Part shown: positions 18,997 through 27,228 of the stretch, piece after piece
How positions within the stretch are numbered: position 1 is the stretch's first letter
How the letters are laid out: every line of letters begins with the position of its first letter
Notes under the pieces: generated by a model
Database searches by the model: none
What the model was told of the DNA's origin: nothing
The model's input: only the letters and a program-made list of their open reading frames with translations
Made by a program: the position numbers and the translations under genes
DNA from: a virus
Virus record (IMG/VR): IMGVR_UViG_3300046721_000068
Location: 1-28,498 of that record
Strand: one strand, 5' to 3'
Length of the DNA: 28,498 bases

Positions 18997-21900
18997 CAGC
19001 CAAAGGCTTGTCGGCGGAGATCGGTTTCGATCGAGACGAGCGCGTCGTGCTGGGCATCAGTGTGCGCGGACATCCAAATATCAAACTGGATCGTCACCTC
19101 GGTTAAGAGGTGAATATATTCGTGTATCTGGAAAAGCTCGTCGAAGCAGCGGCTAAACCAATAATTCAGCGTGTCGCGGGTCGCGTTCACGATGTTGTAG
19201 AGGTTCTGGTTCCAGGCGACTTCGTTGCCGGTCAGATTATTGATGCTGCCGTTGATCGCGCTCAGCCACCAGTTGTTGTCGGAACGGAGCCACGAGACCT
19301 CGCCCGCGACCTGTCCGGAGTTACCGGTCGCGGCGACTTGGGCGACGATGGTGTTCGCCGCGGTATAGGTCGCCGCAATGTTGCTGACGCTCATGCTCCC
19401 GATCGCGCCGATTACGCCCTCGCCGGAAGTAATCGTCGCGGCCATGTTCAAGCCGTTGGCGCCGTACGTCGCCGCAATCATGGTATTCGCCGCGGCGAAA
19501 ATCGAGTTCGTGACGCTATTGGTGGCGCCGGCGATCATGTTGATGATGTTCACGGCGTTGTTGTTGGCGTTGCCGACCTCGGCGTTCCCCCACGCGCCAA
19601 TCGTCCCGCAGGTGGCATTCCCCCAAGCCGCTACGGTCCCGACGATCGCGTTCCCCCACGCTTCCGTAACCCGCCAGTTGGTATCTAGGCCCGCCCAGGT
19701 CGTGTAGTTGATAAGGTTGCTCCAATCGCGGATCGTGCGGATCGTCGCGTCGAGCATCGCCCAGGTGGTGTAGTTGATCGCGTTGCCCCAGGCGGCGACA
19801 GTATTGATAAGTGCGAGCGTCCAGTCGGCATTCGATTGCACTACCCAGGTCGAGTAGGCAGCGATCTGCTGATAGATCGCATTGCTCCAGGCGGCGTTGT
19901 CGCCGACGATCCATCCCGCCGAATTGTAGATCGCGGTCGCGACTTGCACGTCGCCGACTGTTATTCCGGCGAGCGATTGAAGGGCTGCGATCTGCGCGTC
20001 GCCTTTGGCGATAAGCGCGTTCGTCCCGGCCTGGGTCGTTGCCGCGACGTTCGCCGAGGCCGCCTCCGTCCTCGATCCGAGCAGCGCCGTGCTGTCATAG
20101 GCCGCCGCGACCGTGGTGTCGGTCGTCGCCTGCGCTATCGCCGCTTGCGACATTGCAACGTCTTTACCCTGCGCCAGCAAGGTCGTCGTCCCGGCCGCGG
20201 TCGTCGCGGTTAGCGTCGCGACCGCCTTGTCATTCCGGGACGCGACCTCGGCCGACGTCGCGTTCGCGGTCCACGCTAGTTGTGCGGTGTTGTCGTTCGC
20301 CGACGCGCGCGCTGCGTCGCTGGTCGCCGTCGCCGTGTCGATGATCTGTCGCGCCGAGGCATTGCTCTGCGCGACGATCGAGGCCGCGGTCGTGTTGGTC
20401 GTGTTGACGACCGCGGCGGCGTTTAGCTCGTTCTGCGCCGTCAGCGCCGCGGCCTGCTGCGCGTTGGCGGAGAGTAGCGCTCCGGCGTTCGCTTCCTGCT
20501 GGGCCAAGAGGTTCGAGGTGTCCTCTTTACTTCCGGCAATGAGGGTCCTCGCGTTGTCCTCGTTCGAGGCGAGTAATGCCATCGTCCCGCTTTTGGTCGC
20601 GGCGGTGCTGTAGTCGACCGCGCTCGCCGTGTTGTTCGCCGCGGCGGCGATCTGCGCTCCGGTGGTTAGCGTCGCGCCGGTCGCGAGGTTTAGGCCGGTC
20701 GTCGTCGCGCCGACGATCCTGGCCGAGCTCTCGATCCCGTTCTGGACGATCCCGTTCGTCGAGTCGATCGCGGCATTGACGATCCGTGTCGAACTCGCGC
20801 CGGTCTCGGTGACAATGTCCCGCGCGGTCGATCGCGCGTTGTCGACGATCGCCGCGTTCGTCGCGATCGTCGTCCCGATGATCTGCTGAGCGCTCGCGCT
20901 TGTCGCATCCGAGACGCCGTTCACGGTCGCGGTCGCGCCGGTCGTAATCGCCTCGACGATCGCGTTCGTGCTTGTCTGCTGGGCGTTCGGGACGCCGGGA
21001 AGCGCGGCGAGTGCGGCCTTCGCCTGCTCCCATTCCGCGGCGCCCGGCGCCGAGCTCGCGAACCATCCGACGAGCGCTTGCCGGAGCTCGTCCGCAATCG
21101 CGGTAATGCCTTGTAGCGCGTTGACGTCGCCGCCTTGGGCCAAGCCGAGCTGTGTCTGGAACTGCGCTCGAGACGCCTCCAAGCGGCTTTGCGGGCTGGT
21201 GTAGTCCGCGCCGCTCGCCTCCTGCGCGTTGAGGTATTGCCGTATCTGTAGACCGGCGGCGAGGATCGCGTTCGAGCGCTGCTGCGCGTCGGCCTGCGCC
21301 TGCGTCGCCGCGGCGGCGTCCTTCGTTGTCTGGACCATCCCGGCCGCTTCGTCGACCCACGCGGCAAAAGCCGGGTTGAGCTCGGCGAGCGTCTTGCGGG
21401 CGAGCTCAAGCTGGTCGTTATTCAGTCCTTGCAGGATCGTCAGCGCGGCGCGGTGCTCGGTCTCGGCGATAACGCCTTGCCGGTCGTCGCCGAGGTTTAG
21501 CGCCTTGGCATTCGCCTGCGCCGCTTGCCGGGCCTTATCCAAGTCGCGGAGCTGCGAGAGGAAGCCCTGCCCCGCGGCGGTGTCGTAGTCCTGCTGTATC
21601 TGGTAGGCGGCGGCTTGCCGGTTCGTCTCGAGCGTTAGCGCCGCGGTCGCGTCGGCCGCATCTTTCGCCGCCTTCGCGAGCGCCGGGAGATCGGTAAAGG
21701 CGAGAGTGCCAAAGCTGGCGATTACCTCGTCGAGCTGCGGTCCGGTGAGCTGAGTAAGCACGTTCTGAAGTTGTGCGTCGACCGTCCCGCCTAGCTTGTC
21801 TTGAACGGCCCGGCTTGCGCCGATCGCGGAGGCGTCGCGCGCCATCGTCTGGTAGTTGTCGAGGATGTCCTGAATGTTGTTGAGGAAGTCCTTCCCGGTC

Positions 21901-24900
21901 GCGGTGTTGAACGCCTTGTCGACCGCCTTTGCGAAGTCGTCATTCAGTCGCTTGGTCGCTTCGGCGAGCGCGGCATTTACCGGATCGAGCGATAGCCCGA
22001 ATTGCTCGGTCTGCGTCGTCAGTCCGTCAAACAGCGTAGTTATTTGGTTCATCGCCGTTTCAAACGGCCCGATTGCAACCGTACCCTGTTCGACCGTCGA
22101 GAACGCGCTATCGGCTGCGGTCTGGAGCTTGTCGTATGCCGCAGCAAAGTCGAGCGCCGCGTTGATCTGGTTCGGGTCGCTGATGTTGTGCAGGACTTTT
22201 TGGACGGTCTCGGAAACGCCGGTAAGGTTGTCCCGGAGGGCGATCAAGCCGGCCGCGATCGCGCTCGAGGCGTCGGCGAATTTATATTCCTGCCCCTGAT
22301 AGGAGAGCTTGATCCCGTCACGGCTACCGGCCTGGACGCTGACAGCGCCGCCGGGTAGTACCGCGCCGGGTATCGCGAGCGCCCGTGTAACCGCGGCTGC
22401 GAGCGTCTGGCCGATCTGGCTCGCGGTCGCATCGTTCTGCGCATTCCCTCCCGACTGCGCATTCATAATCTGGCCGGTCGCTAGATTGATAACGCCGCCG
22501 CTGGCTTGGTCCGGCTTCTTCGTCCCGCCGCCGAATAGACCGCCGAGACCGCCACCGGCAAGCCCGCCGATCAAGCCGCCGGCAATCGTCCCGACGACCG
22601 GGAAGAAGCTACCGAGCGCCGCTCCGGCGAGCGCTCCGCCGGCACTCCCGATCGTCCCGCCGGTCTTGTTCCCGCCGAGGACGGTGTTCAGTAGCGAGCC
22701 GGCGCCGAAGCCGAGGCCGGCGCCGCCGAGGAAGCTCCCGAAGGTTGAGCCGAAGACCGAGCCGGCCGGAGCGCTGAGTCCGAGGTCGGAAAGCTCGGTC
22801 GCCGATAGCCCGCCGTATTGAGCGAGCGGCCCCGATGCTTGAAATCCTAGATTGGTGCCGATGGTGTTGTTGAGGAAGTCGCCGGCCTTGCTGAACAACC
22901 CGCCGCCGCTGCCGCTGCCGCCGAAGATGTCCTTCAGCAAGCCGCCGCCTTGTAATAGCGTCCCGGTATTAAGTCCGCTGGTGCTGCTAGTACCGCTCGC
23001 GCCGCCGCCGCCTATGTTGCCGATCGCGCTTAGGGTCCCGCCGATCGAGCCGTACTGCGAGCCGACCGCGCCGAAGCCCAAGCCGGTAAGGACGGTCCCG
23101 ATTATCGGTTTGATGATCGAGCCGGTGACGAGGTTCTGTAGGATCGACGCGATAGTGGACTTCACCGTCGCGCCCCAGTCGGTGACTTTCTTCCCGCTGA
23201 AGATATCGCCGAAGGCGGTCCCGAGTGTCGTCACGGCGGTGTCGGCGACGGACTTGATCGCGTCGTTGATGCCCTGCTGCGCGCGGCTCGCCTCGGCGAG
23301 TTGGATGTTCGCTTGCGAGTACGCCTCGACACTTTTAAGGGTGGTGTTGTAGATCGCGTCCGAGGTCGTCAGCCCGCGCGCTTGCAGGTCTTGCTTGGTT
23401 TGGAGCAACAACACCTGGTGTTGTATTTCTTCGCTCGTCTGGCCTTGGAGTTTCGCTTCCAGTTCGAGCACCTGTATCTGGTTGGTGCGCTGGTTGTTCT
23501 GTTGCTCGAGCTGATAGGTCTGCTGCTGAACGTCGTTCTTTTTGATTAGCGCTCCGGTGACGGTCGTAATCGCCTCGGCCTGCTTAATTAGCGCCGGGTT
23601 GCCGGTGGCGATCGCTTTCGCGAGCGCGTCGTGCGTCGCCGTCGCGACTTGGTTCTCGAGGACCGCTTCATGCTCCGCCGCGGTTCCCTTCGCGGTGGCG
23701 TCGGCGAGACGGGTACTGGCGCCGAGCTGTAGTTCGAGCGCCGGTAATGCCTTTGCTCCGGCGGCGAGCGCCTCGGCCGCGCTGGCCTTTAGGATCGCCG
23801 CCTTTTTCTGCTCGACGTTCGCCGCGGTCCCGGTCATTACCGCATATTCGGCCTGCGCCTGCGCCGCCGCTTGCAGTCCCGGTATCTCGCCTTTGAGGAA
23901 CCCCTCGGTGGTCGCCAGGATGCCTTGTGTCTGCTTGTCTTCGTTCGCCGCGGTTAGCGCGAGTTGCGCGTCGTATGCCTTCAGCTTCGCCGTTACGGCA
24001 TTGGTGATGTAATCCTTTTTATAATCGCCCTCGAGGCCCTTCGACTCCGCCGCGAGTGTCGCCTCGGTACGGGCCTGGACCTCCGCGAGCGCCCGTCCTT
24101 GCTTGCCGAGCTCTTGATTATAGAGGGCGAGGTCGGAGCGCTGCTTGGCGACGATATTCGCCTGCGCCTCGCTGGTATCTTGCTTAGTCCGCGGAGCGGT
24201 AGTGCTGACGTCCGGGAGGTAGGCGGGCGTTCCCGGCTTCGATGTCAGTCCGCTGGCGAGGCCGGAGGCGAGCTGCTCGGCAACGGCGCCGGCCTTTGCG
24301 GTGGAGGCCGGATTTTGCGCGCGCTCGAAATTATCCATCGCGATCGCAGCTTCCTTCGCTGTCGTCGTCGCGAGAATGGTCTTGAACGCCTCAAACTCCT
24401 TCCCGGTAAACTCCGACCAGACGACCTCGAGCTGCCCCAGCAGATTGTCACCAGCCGCCTTATAGGCTGGCTGACGACTACCGAGCGCCTGGGCGATGCC
24501 ATAAGCGCCGGACTTGGGATTTACCGCTGTCGGGTCTAGTGAAGACCCGCCGCCGCTCTCGACCGCGAGCGCAGCGACGATCCCGGTCGCGTGCTCGAGC
24601 GCGAGACCTTTATCGAGGAAGAACTGGATCCCCGTCCGGATACTATCCGCTCCGGCGCCGGTCGCTGTCGGTGGGCCGAGATTAGTACCACCCGGAGCGC
24701 CGGCCGCTTGTGCCGCCGCCGCGGCTCGCGCGCCGGTCGGATCGTCGCCACTCCATTGCGGTAGGTGGGCCTTGCCCCACTCCCACAGGTCTTTGAGAAG
24801 CTGCAGTTCATGCGCGGTGTTCTTGATTAGGATATTAAATTCTTTGAAGAAATCTGTGACGATCGCAAGAGCTGGCGGGCCGAACTCGTCGAGGAACTTG

Positions 24901-26156
24901 TTCCACGTCGTCCTCAGCTCGGCTAGGGCTTCCTGCCACGGGGTCTTCATCGCGGCGGCGACGCCAGCAAACTTATTGGCGAGCGCCTGTAGTTCGATTA
25001 TTCGCTGCGCGTTCTCGTCGCGCGCCATCTTGCTCGCGTTGATCGCGGCCCGCTCGGCATCGGTGTATTTGACGCCTAGCGTCTCGTTGAGTTTCTCGAG
25101 CTCGTCCGCGGTGCCGGAAGCCGCCTTGCCGAGCTTCTCCGCCCAACTGACGATATCGCCGCCGCGGTTCGCGGTGATGTTCTCCGCCAGTTGCGCGAGG
25201 AACGGGACCGATCCCTTGTCGAGCCCCGGAATAGTGATAAGGGCCTTGATCGCCGCCTGCGCCTTGTCGGCTTCCTCGCCTTGGTTGATGAGCGCTTTGG
25301 TGGCGACGTTGAGTTTCTCGGCCGTTATCTCGCCAGTATCGCCCATCGTCTTTAGGGTGATGTTGTAGTCTTTAAGCCGCTGGTTATCGGCCGCGGCGTG
25401 GGCGGCGAGGTAGGCGATCGCGGCGCCGAGCGCGACGACCCCGGCAATCGCAGCGGTCGTCGGCGTGATGAAGTTGCCGAGCATCCCGATCGCTTCACCG
25501 AAGGCGCCTTTAAGGCCACCGGGACCGGAAGCGGCGAAGGACAGGTGATTGAGCTGCGCCGTCAGCGCTTGTGTCGGTGGTGCGCCGAGGGCGAGTTGCT
25601 CGGCCATCGAGCGGATCGAGTGAAACGCCGACTGACCTTGTACCGATAGGCCCTCGTGCGCCTTGGCGTTGTCGTTGACCGCGTGGGTGCTGGCGTTCAA
25701 TCCCGCGGTCTGCTGGGCGCCGGTCTTCACGTTGTCGTTCGTCGCTCGGCCGACCTTGTCGAGCGCCGCGATCTGCGAATCGTAGCGCGCATTGACAAGC
25801 GCGAGCGCGCGCGCCCGATCCTCCGCGGTTCCGACTTGGTCACGCTCGAAGGCGGCGACACGAGCGAGGCCGGCTTGATACTGCTGATTGATCCGCGTCG
25901 CTCGGTCCATCGAGGCGAGCCAGCGGTCGAGCTGCGCCGTCGAGGTCTGTTTCGCCGCGGCGCCGCGCGTCTCGACGACGGTAACTTCCGCGACCGAAGC
26001 CGCCATCTCGTCATTGGCGGCTGTTACTTTCGCCGCGGAGGCTGCGGCCTTGTCCTCGGTGTCGGCGAGCTTCGCGAGCGCGGCGTCGGCCTGCTTGACT
26101 TGCTCGACGCCGTCGACTTGCAGCTTGTAAAGCGCAGTGGTGACGATATCAGCCAC
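18996..26156 (-). CDS. Tape-measure protein with lysozyme-like domain and long 11-residue repeats (2386 aa)
   Basis: The start is GTG at 26156 with GAGG seven bases upstream. Residues about 1-220 are coiled coil (ALYKLQVDGVEQVKQADAAL), followed by a hydrophobic segment at about 230-252. Residues about 500-617 look like a phage tail lysozyme: an early helix with IQFFLDKGLALEHATGIVAA, then ESGGGSSLDPTAVN and SGAYGIAQALGSRQPAY, with E in AVESGG as the likely acid. Coiled coil continues, then a Gly-rich hydrophobic region at about 1155-1215. From about 1760 to 2190 the chain is an 11-residue repeat. A helical tape of this size would set a tail of roughly 350 nm at 0.15 nm per residue, unless the repeats serve another role. 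Confidence 0.92.
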   Translation of the reverse strand: MADIVTTALYKLQVDGVEQVKQADAALAKLADTEDKAAASAAKVTAANDEMAASVAEVTVVETRGAAAKQTSTAQLDRWLASMDRATRINQQYQAGLARVAAFERDQVGTAEDRARALALVNARYDSQIAALDKVGRATNDNVKTGAQQTAGLNASTHAVNDNAKAHEGLSVQGQSAFHSIRSMAEQLALGAPPTQALTAQLNHLSFAASGPGGLKGAFGEAIGMLGNFITPTTAAIAGVVALGAAIAYLAAHAAADNQRLKDYNITLKTMGDTGEITAEKLNVATKALINQGEEADKAQAAIKALITIPGLDKGSVPFLAQLAENITANRGGDIVSWAEKLGKAASGTADELEKLNETLGVKYTDAERAAINASKMARDENAQRIIELQALANKFAGVAAAMKTPWQEALAELRTTWNKFLDEFGPPALAIVTDFFKEFNILIKNTAHELQLLKDLWEWGKAHLPQWSGDDPTGARAAAAAQAAGAPGGTNLGPPTATGAGADSIRTGIQFFLDKGLALEHATGIVAALAVESGGGSSLDPTAVNPKSGAYGIAQALGSRQPAYKAAGDNLLGQLEVVWSEFTGKEFEAFKTILATTTAKEAAIAMDNFERAQNPASTAKAGAVAEQLASGLASGLTSKPGTPAYLPDVSTTAPRTKQDTSEAQANIVAKQRSDLALYNQELGKQGRALAEVQARTEATLAAESKGLEGDYKKDYITNAVTAKLKAYDAQLALTAANEDKQTQGILATTEGFLKGEIPGLQAAAQAQAEYAVMTGTAANVEQKKAAILKASAAEALAAGAKALPALELQLGASTRLADATAKGTAAEHEAVLENQVATATHDALAKAIATGNPALIKQAEAITTVTGALIKKNDVQQQTYQLEQQNNQRTNQIQVLELEAKLQGQTSEEIQHQVLLLQTKQDLQARGLTTSDAIYNTTLKSVEAYSQANIQLAEASRAQQGINDAIKSVADTAVTTLGTAFGDIFSGKKVTDWGATVKSTIASILQNLVTGSIIKPIIGTVLTGLGFGAVGSQYGSIGGTLSAIGNIGGGGASGTSSTSGLNTGTLLQGGGLLKDIFGGSGSGGGLFSKAGDFLNNTIGTNLGFQASGPLAQYGGLSATELSDLGLSAPAGSVFGSTFGSFLGGAGLGFGAGSLLNTVLGGNKTGGTIGSAGGALAGAALGSFFPVVGTIAGGLIGGLAGGGLGGLFGGGTKKPDQASGGVINLATGQIMNAQSGGNAQNDATASQIGQTLAAAVTRALAIPGAVLPGGAVSVQAGSRDGIKLSYQGQEYKFADASSAIAAGLIALRDNLTGVSETVQKVLHNISDPNQINAALDFAAAYDKLQTAADSAFSTVEQGTVAIGPFETAMNQITTLFDGLTTQTEQFGLSLDPVNAALAEATKRLNDDFAKAVDKAFNTATGKDFLNNIQDILDNYQTMARDASAIGASRAVQDKLGGTVDAQLQNVLTQLTGPQLDEVIASFGTLAFTDLPALAKAAKDAADATAALTLETNRQAAAYQIQQDYDTAAGQGFLSQLRDLDKARQAAQANAKALNLGDDRQGVIAETEHRAALTILQGLNNDQLELARKTLAELNPAFAAWVDEAAGMVQTTKDAAAATQAQADAQQRSNAILAAGLQIRQYLNAQEASGADYTSPQSRLEASRAQFQTQLGLAQGGDVNALQGITAIADELRQALVGWFASSAPGAAEWEQAKAALAALPGVPNAQQTSTNAIVEAITTGATATVNGVSDATSASAQQIIGTTIATNAAIVDNARSTARDIVTETGASSTRIVNAAIDSTNGIVQNGIESSARIVGATTTGLNLATGATLTTGAQIAAAANNTASAVDYSTAATKSGTMALLASNEDNARTLIAGSKEDTSNLLAQQEANAGALLSANAQQAAALTAQNELNAAAVVNTTNTTAASIVAQSNASARQIIDTATATSDAARASANDNTAQLAWTANATSAEVASRNDKAVATLTATTAAGTTTLLAQGKDVAMSQAAIAQATTDTTVAAAYDSTALLGSRTEAASANVAATTQAGTNALIAKGDAQIAALQSLAGITVGDVQVATAIYNSAGWIVGDNAAWSNAIYQQIAAYSTWVVQSNADWTLALINTVAAWGNAINYTTWAMLDATIRTIRDWSNLINYTTWAGLDTNWRVTEAWGNAIVGTVAAWGNATCGTIGAWGNAEVGNANNNAVNIINMIAGATNSVTNSIFAAANTMIAATYGANGLNMAATITSGEGVIGAIGSMSVSNIAATYTAANTIVAQVAATGNSGQVAGEVSWLRSDNNWWLSAINGSINNLTGNEVAWNQNLYNIVNATRDTLNYWFSRCFDELFQIHEYIHLLTEVTIQFDIWMSAHTDAQHDALVSIETDLRRQAFG
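19586..20880 (-). repeat. Eleven-residue (33-bp) repeats coding region of the tape-measure gene
   Basis: Reading the protein in steps of 11 puts an aliphatic pair in register many times: II-GTT, IV-DNA, IV-TET, IV-NAA, IV-QNG, IV-GAT and so on to LI-AKG, about 27 units, with one 3-residue phase skip. After a further phase shift, Trp (or Tyr, Met, Gly) recurs every 11 residues for ten units, seven of which are Trp. On the DNA this shows as TTCCCCCA at 33-bp steps near 19584, 19617 and 19650. An 11-residue periodicity is the hendecad of right-handed or straight coiled coils. Confidence 0.85.
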
Positions 26157-26165
26157 GGGACGACC

Positions 26166-27088
26166 TCATCGCCGCCGGATCGACGGCGGCGGCGGGAGTG
26201 TGCGATGCGGGATCGAGGCAATACTCGGCGATGCCCGCGCCTGCTGTTGCTGCCGGTTCTCGGCGTTGCTCTTTTCGGCGAGGATCGCCGCGCGGAGCAT
26301 CCCGAGCTGAACTAAGGCGCGCGCTTCCCACGGCTCGATCCGGCCGACGCCGGCTAGGTCTTGCCACGCGCGGAGCGCTTCCCAGGTGACGACCGGCGGG
26401 CCGAAGCCGGAGACCGGCAGGCCGAGCGATATCTCTTGAAACCAGCGCCACAAATACTCGATCGCGTCCGGGAACTCCGGACCGCTGACGGTGACGAGCG
26501 CCGGTAGCTGCACCGGCTGTTCGCGCCGGCCGGGCGCGCGGAAGGCGGCGGGTATCTTCGCCCACTGTGCCGCGGCCGACTCGGCGTGGTCGCGCTCCGT
26601 CGCGCCATCTACGGCTTGTCGGTTAGCTCGGAACTCGTCCTCGGCCCATTCAATGAGGTCGGCGACGAGACCGGCGTAAAATTTCCGCGGTCTGCTTGAA
26701 ACTCGAACACTTGGTCTCTGATCCACCGCGCCGCCGGAGCGCCGTATATCCGGCGCGCGTTCTCCGGCGAGAACGGGACTTCGAGCGGCGTCCCATCGAG
26801 GCTGAGCAACTTCCAGTCGGCCGTGAGCGAGACTAGAAGGTCGGTCTCGTTCGCCTCGGTTTCCTCCGGCGTGATCGTCGCCCGGCCGCGCATTTTATAA
26901 ATCCGGCGCAGGACTTCCCGGTCGTGCCGGCGCGCGATCTGCGAGTCACCGGAATAGACGTCGACCCAGCCTTCGTTGCCGGCTGGATCGCGGAGCGGCT
27001 GGCGGGTCTGGTAGTGTAGCAAGATCATCCGCTGCGGCTTGTCGACCGCGAGCGATAGAGCGCCGAGCGCTTCTTCGATACTAAGCAT
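26166..27088 (-). CDS. Tail assembly chaperone, long frameshift product (G-T type, about 307 aa)
   Basis: Reading starts at 27088 in the G frame and slips back one base at 26678-26684, continuing in the -1 frame to TGA at 26166-26168. The two frames overlap for 118 bp, and the second has no strong ribosome site for the ATG at 26726. After the slip the chain reads YAGLVADLIEWAEDEFRANR, then AAQWAKIPAAFRAPG and PDAIEYLWRWFQEISLGLPV, ending in a Pro/Gln-rich tail. In lambda and many siphophages the G and G-T proteins load the tape measure, and the long form binds tail tube subunits. The place between tube protein and tape measure fits. The stop overlaps the tape-measure ribosome site. Confidence 0.85.
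26609..27088 (-). CDS. Tail assembly chaperone, short product (G type, 159 aa)
   Basis: ATG at 27088 follows GGAG about eight bases upstream. The protein begins MLSIEEALGALSLAVDKPQR, with MILLHYQTRQPLRDPAGNEG, DREVLRRIYKMRGRATITPE and ENARRIYGAPAARWIRDQVF, and ends in a short tail specific to this form (after the slip site, to ELTDKP). This is the normal product if no frameshift occurs and is expected to be made in excess. Helps tail assembly around the tape measure and is not part of the virion, by analogy with lambda G. Confidence 0.85.
   Translation of the reverse strand: MLSIEEALGALSLAVDKPQRMILLHYQTRQPLRDPAGNEGWVDVYSGDSQIARRHDREVLRRIYKMRGRATITPEETEANETDLLVSLTADWKLLSLDGTPLEVPFSPENARRIYGAPAARWIRDQVFEFQADRGNFTPVSSPTSLNGPRTSSELTDKP
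26678..26684 (-). other. Programmed -1 ribosomal frameshift site
   Basis: On the - strand the sequence in the G frame is GGA AAT TTT ACG, containing the heptamer A_AAT_TTT, a perfect X_XXY_YYZ slippery site. Slipping by -1 gives AAA TTT, then TAC GCC GGT, which enters the second frame exactly. The tail chaperone context is where such sites are conserved across long-tailed phages. Confidence 0.85.
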
Positions 27089-27159
27089 AGGACGTGCTCC
27101 ATTGGCGGCTGGTGGCGGAGATGCGAAAGAGGACGCGCCGCCCGCCAGCGACGCGCCCT

Positions 27160-27188
27160 CGGTAGCGCTACCGCCCCGCTTGCGCGGG
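27160..27188 (-). terminator. Paired hairpins after the major tail gene
   Basis: The 140-bp spacer 27089-27228 holds a perfect 14-bp palindrome, CGGTAGCGCTACCG (27160-27173), and one base later a stem CCCGC/GCGGG around 4 bases (27175-27188), which on the - strand transcript is a GCAA tetraloop. No run of U follows, so this would not be a classical terminator. It could slow transcription or protect the 3' end of the abundant tube mRNA. A direct repeat GGCGCGTC lies nearby. Confidence 0.4.
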
Positions 27189-27228
27189 ACAGTTGACCCG
27201 TGGCGGCGGGACGACTTGGCGGCTGTAA

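Noticed and set aside
26166-26726. Independent gene starting at ATG 26726 on the - strand
   Set aside because: No ribosome site and the frame is reached by the A_AAT_TTT slip; better read as the second half of the G-T product.
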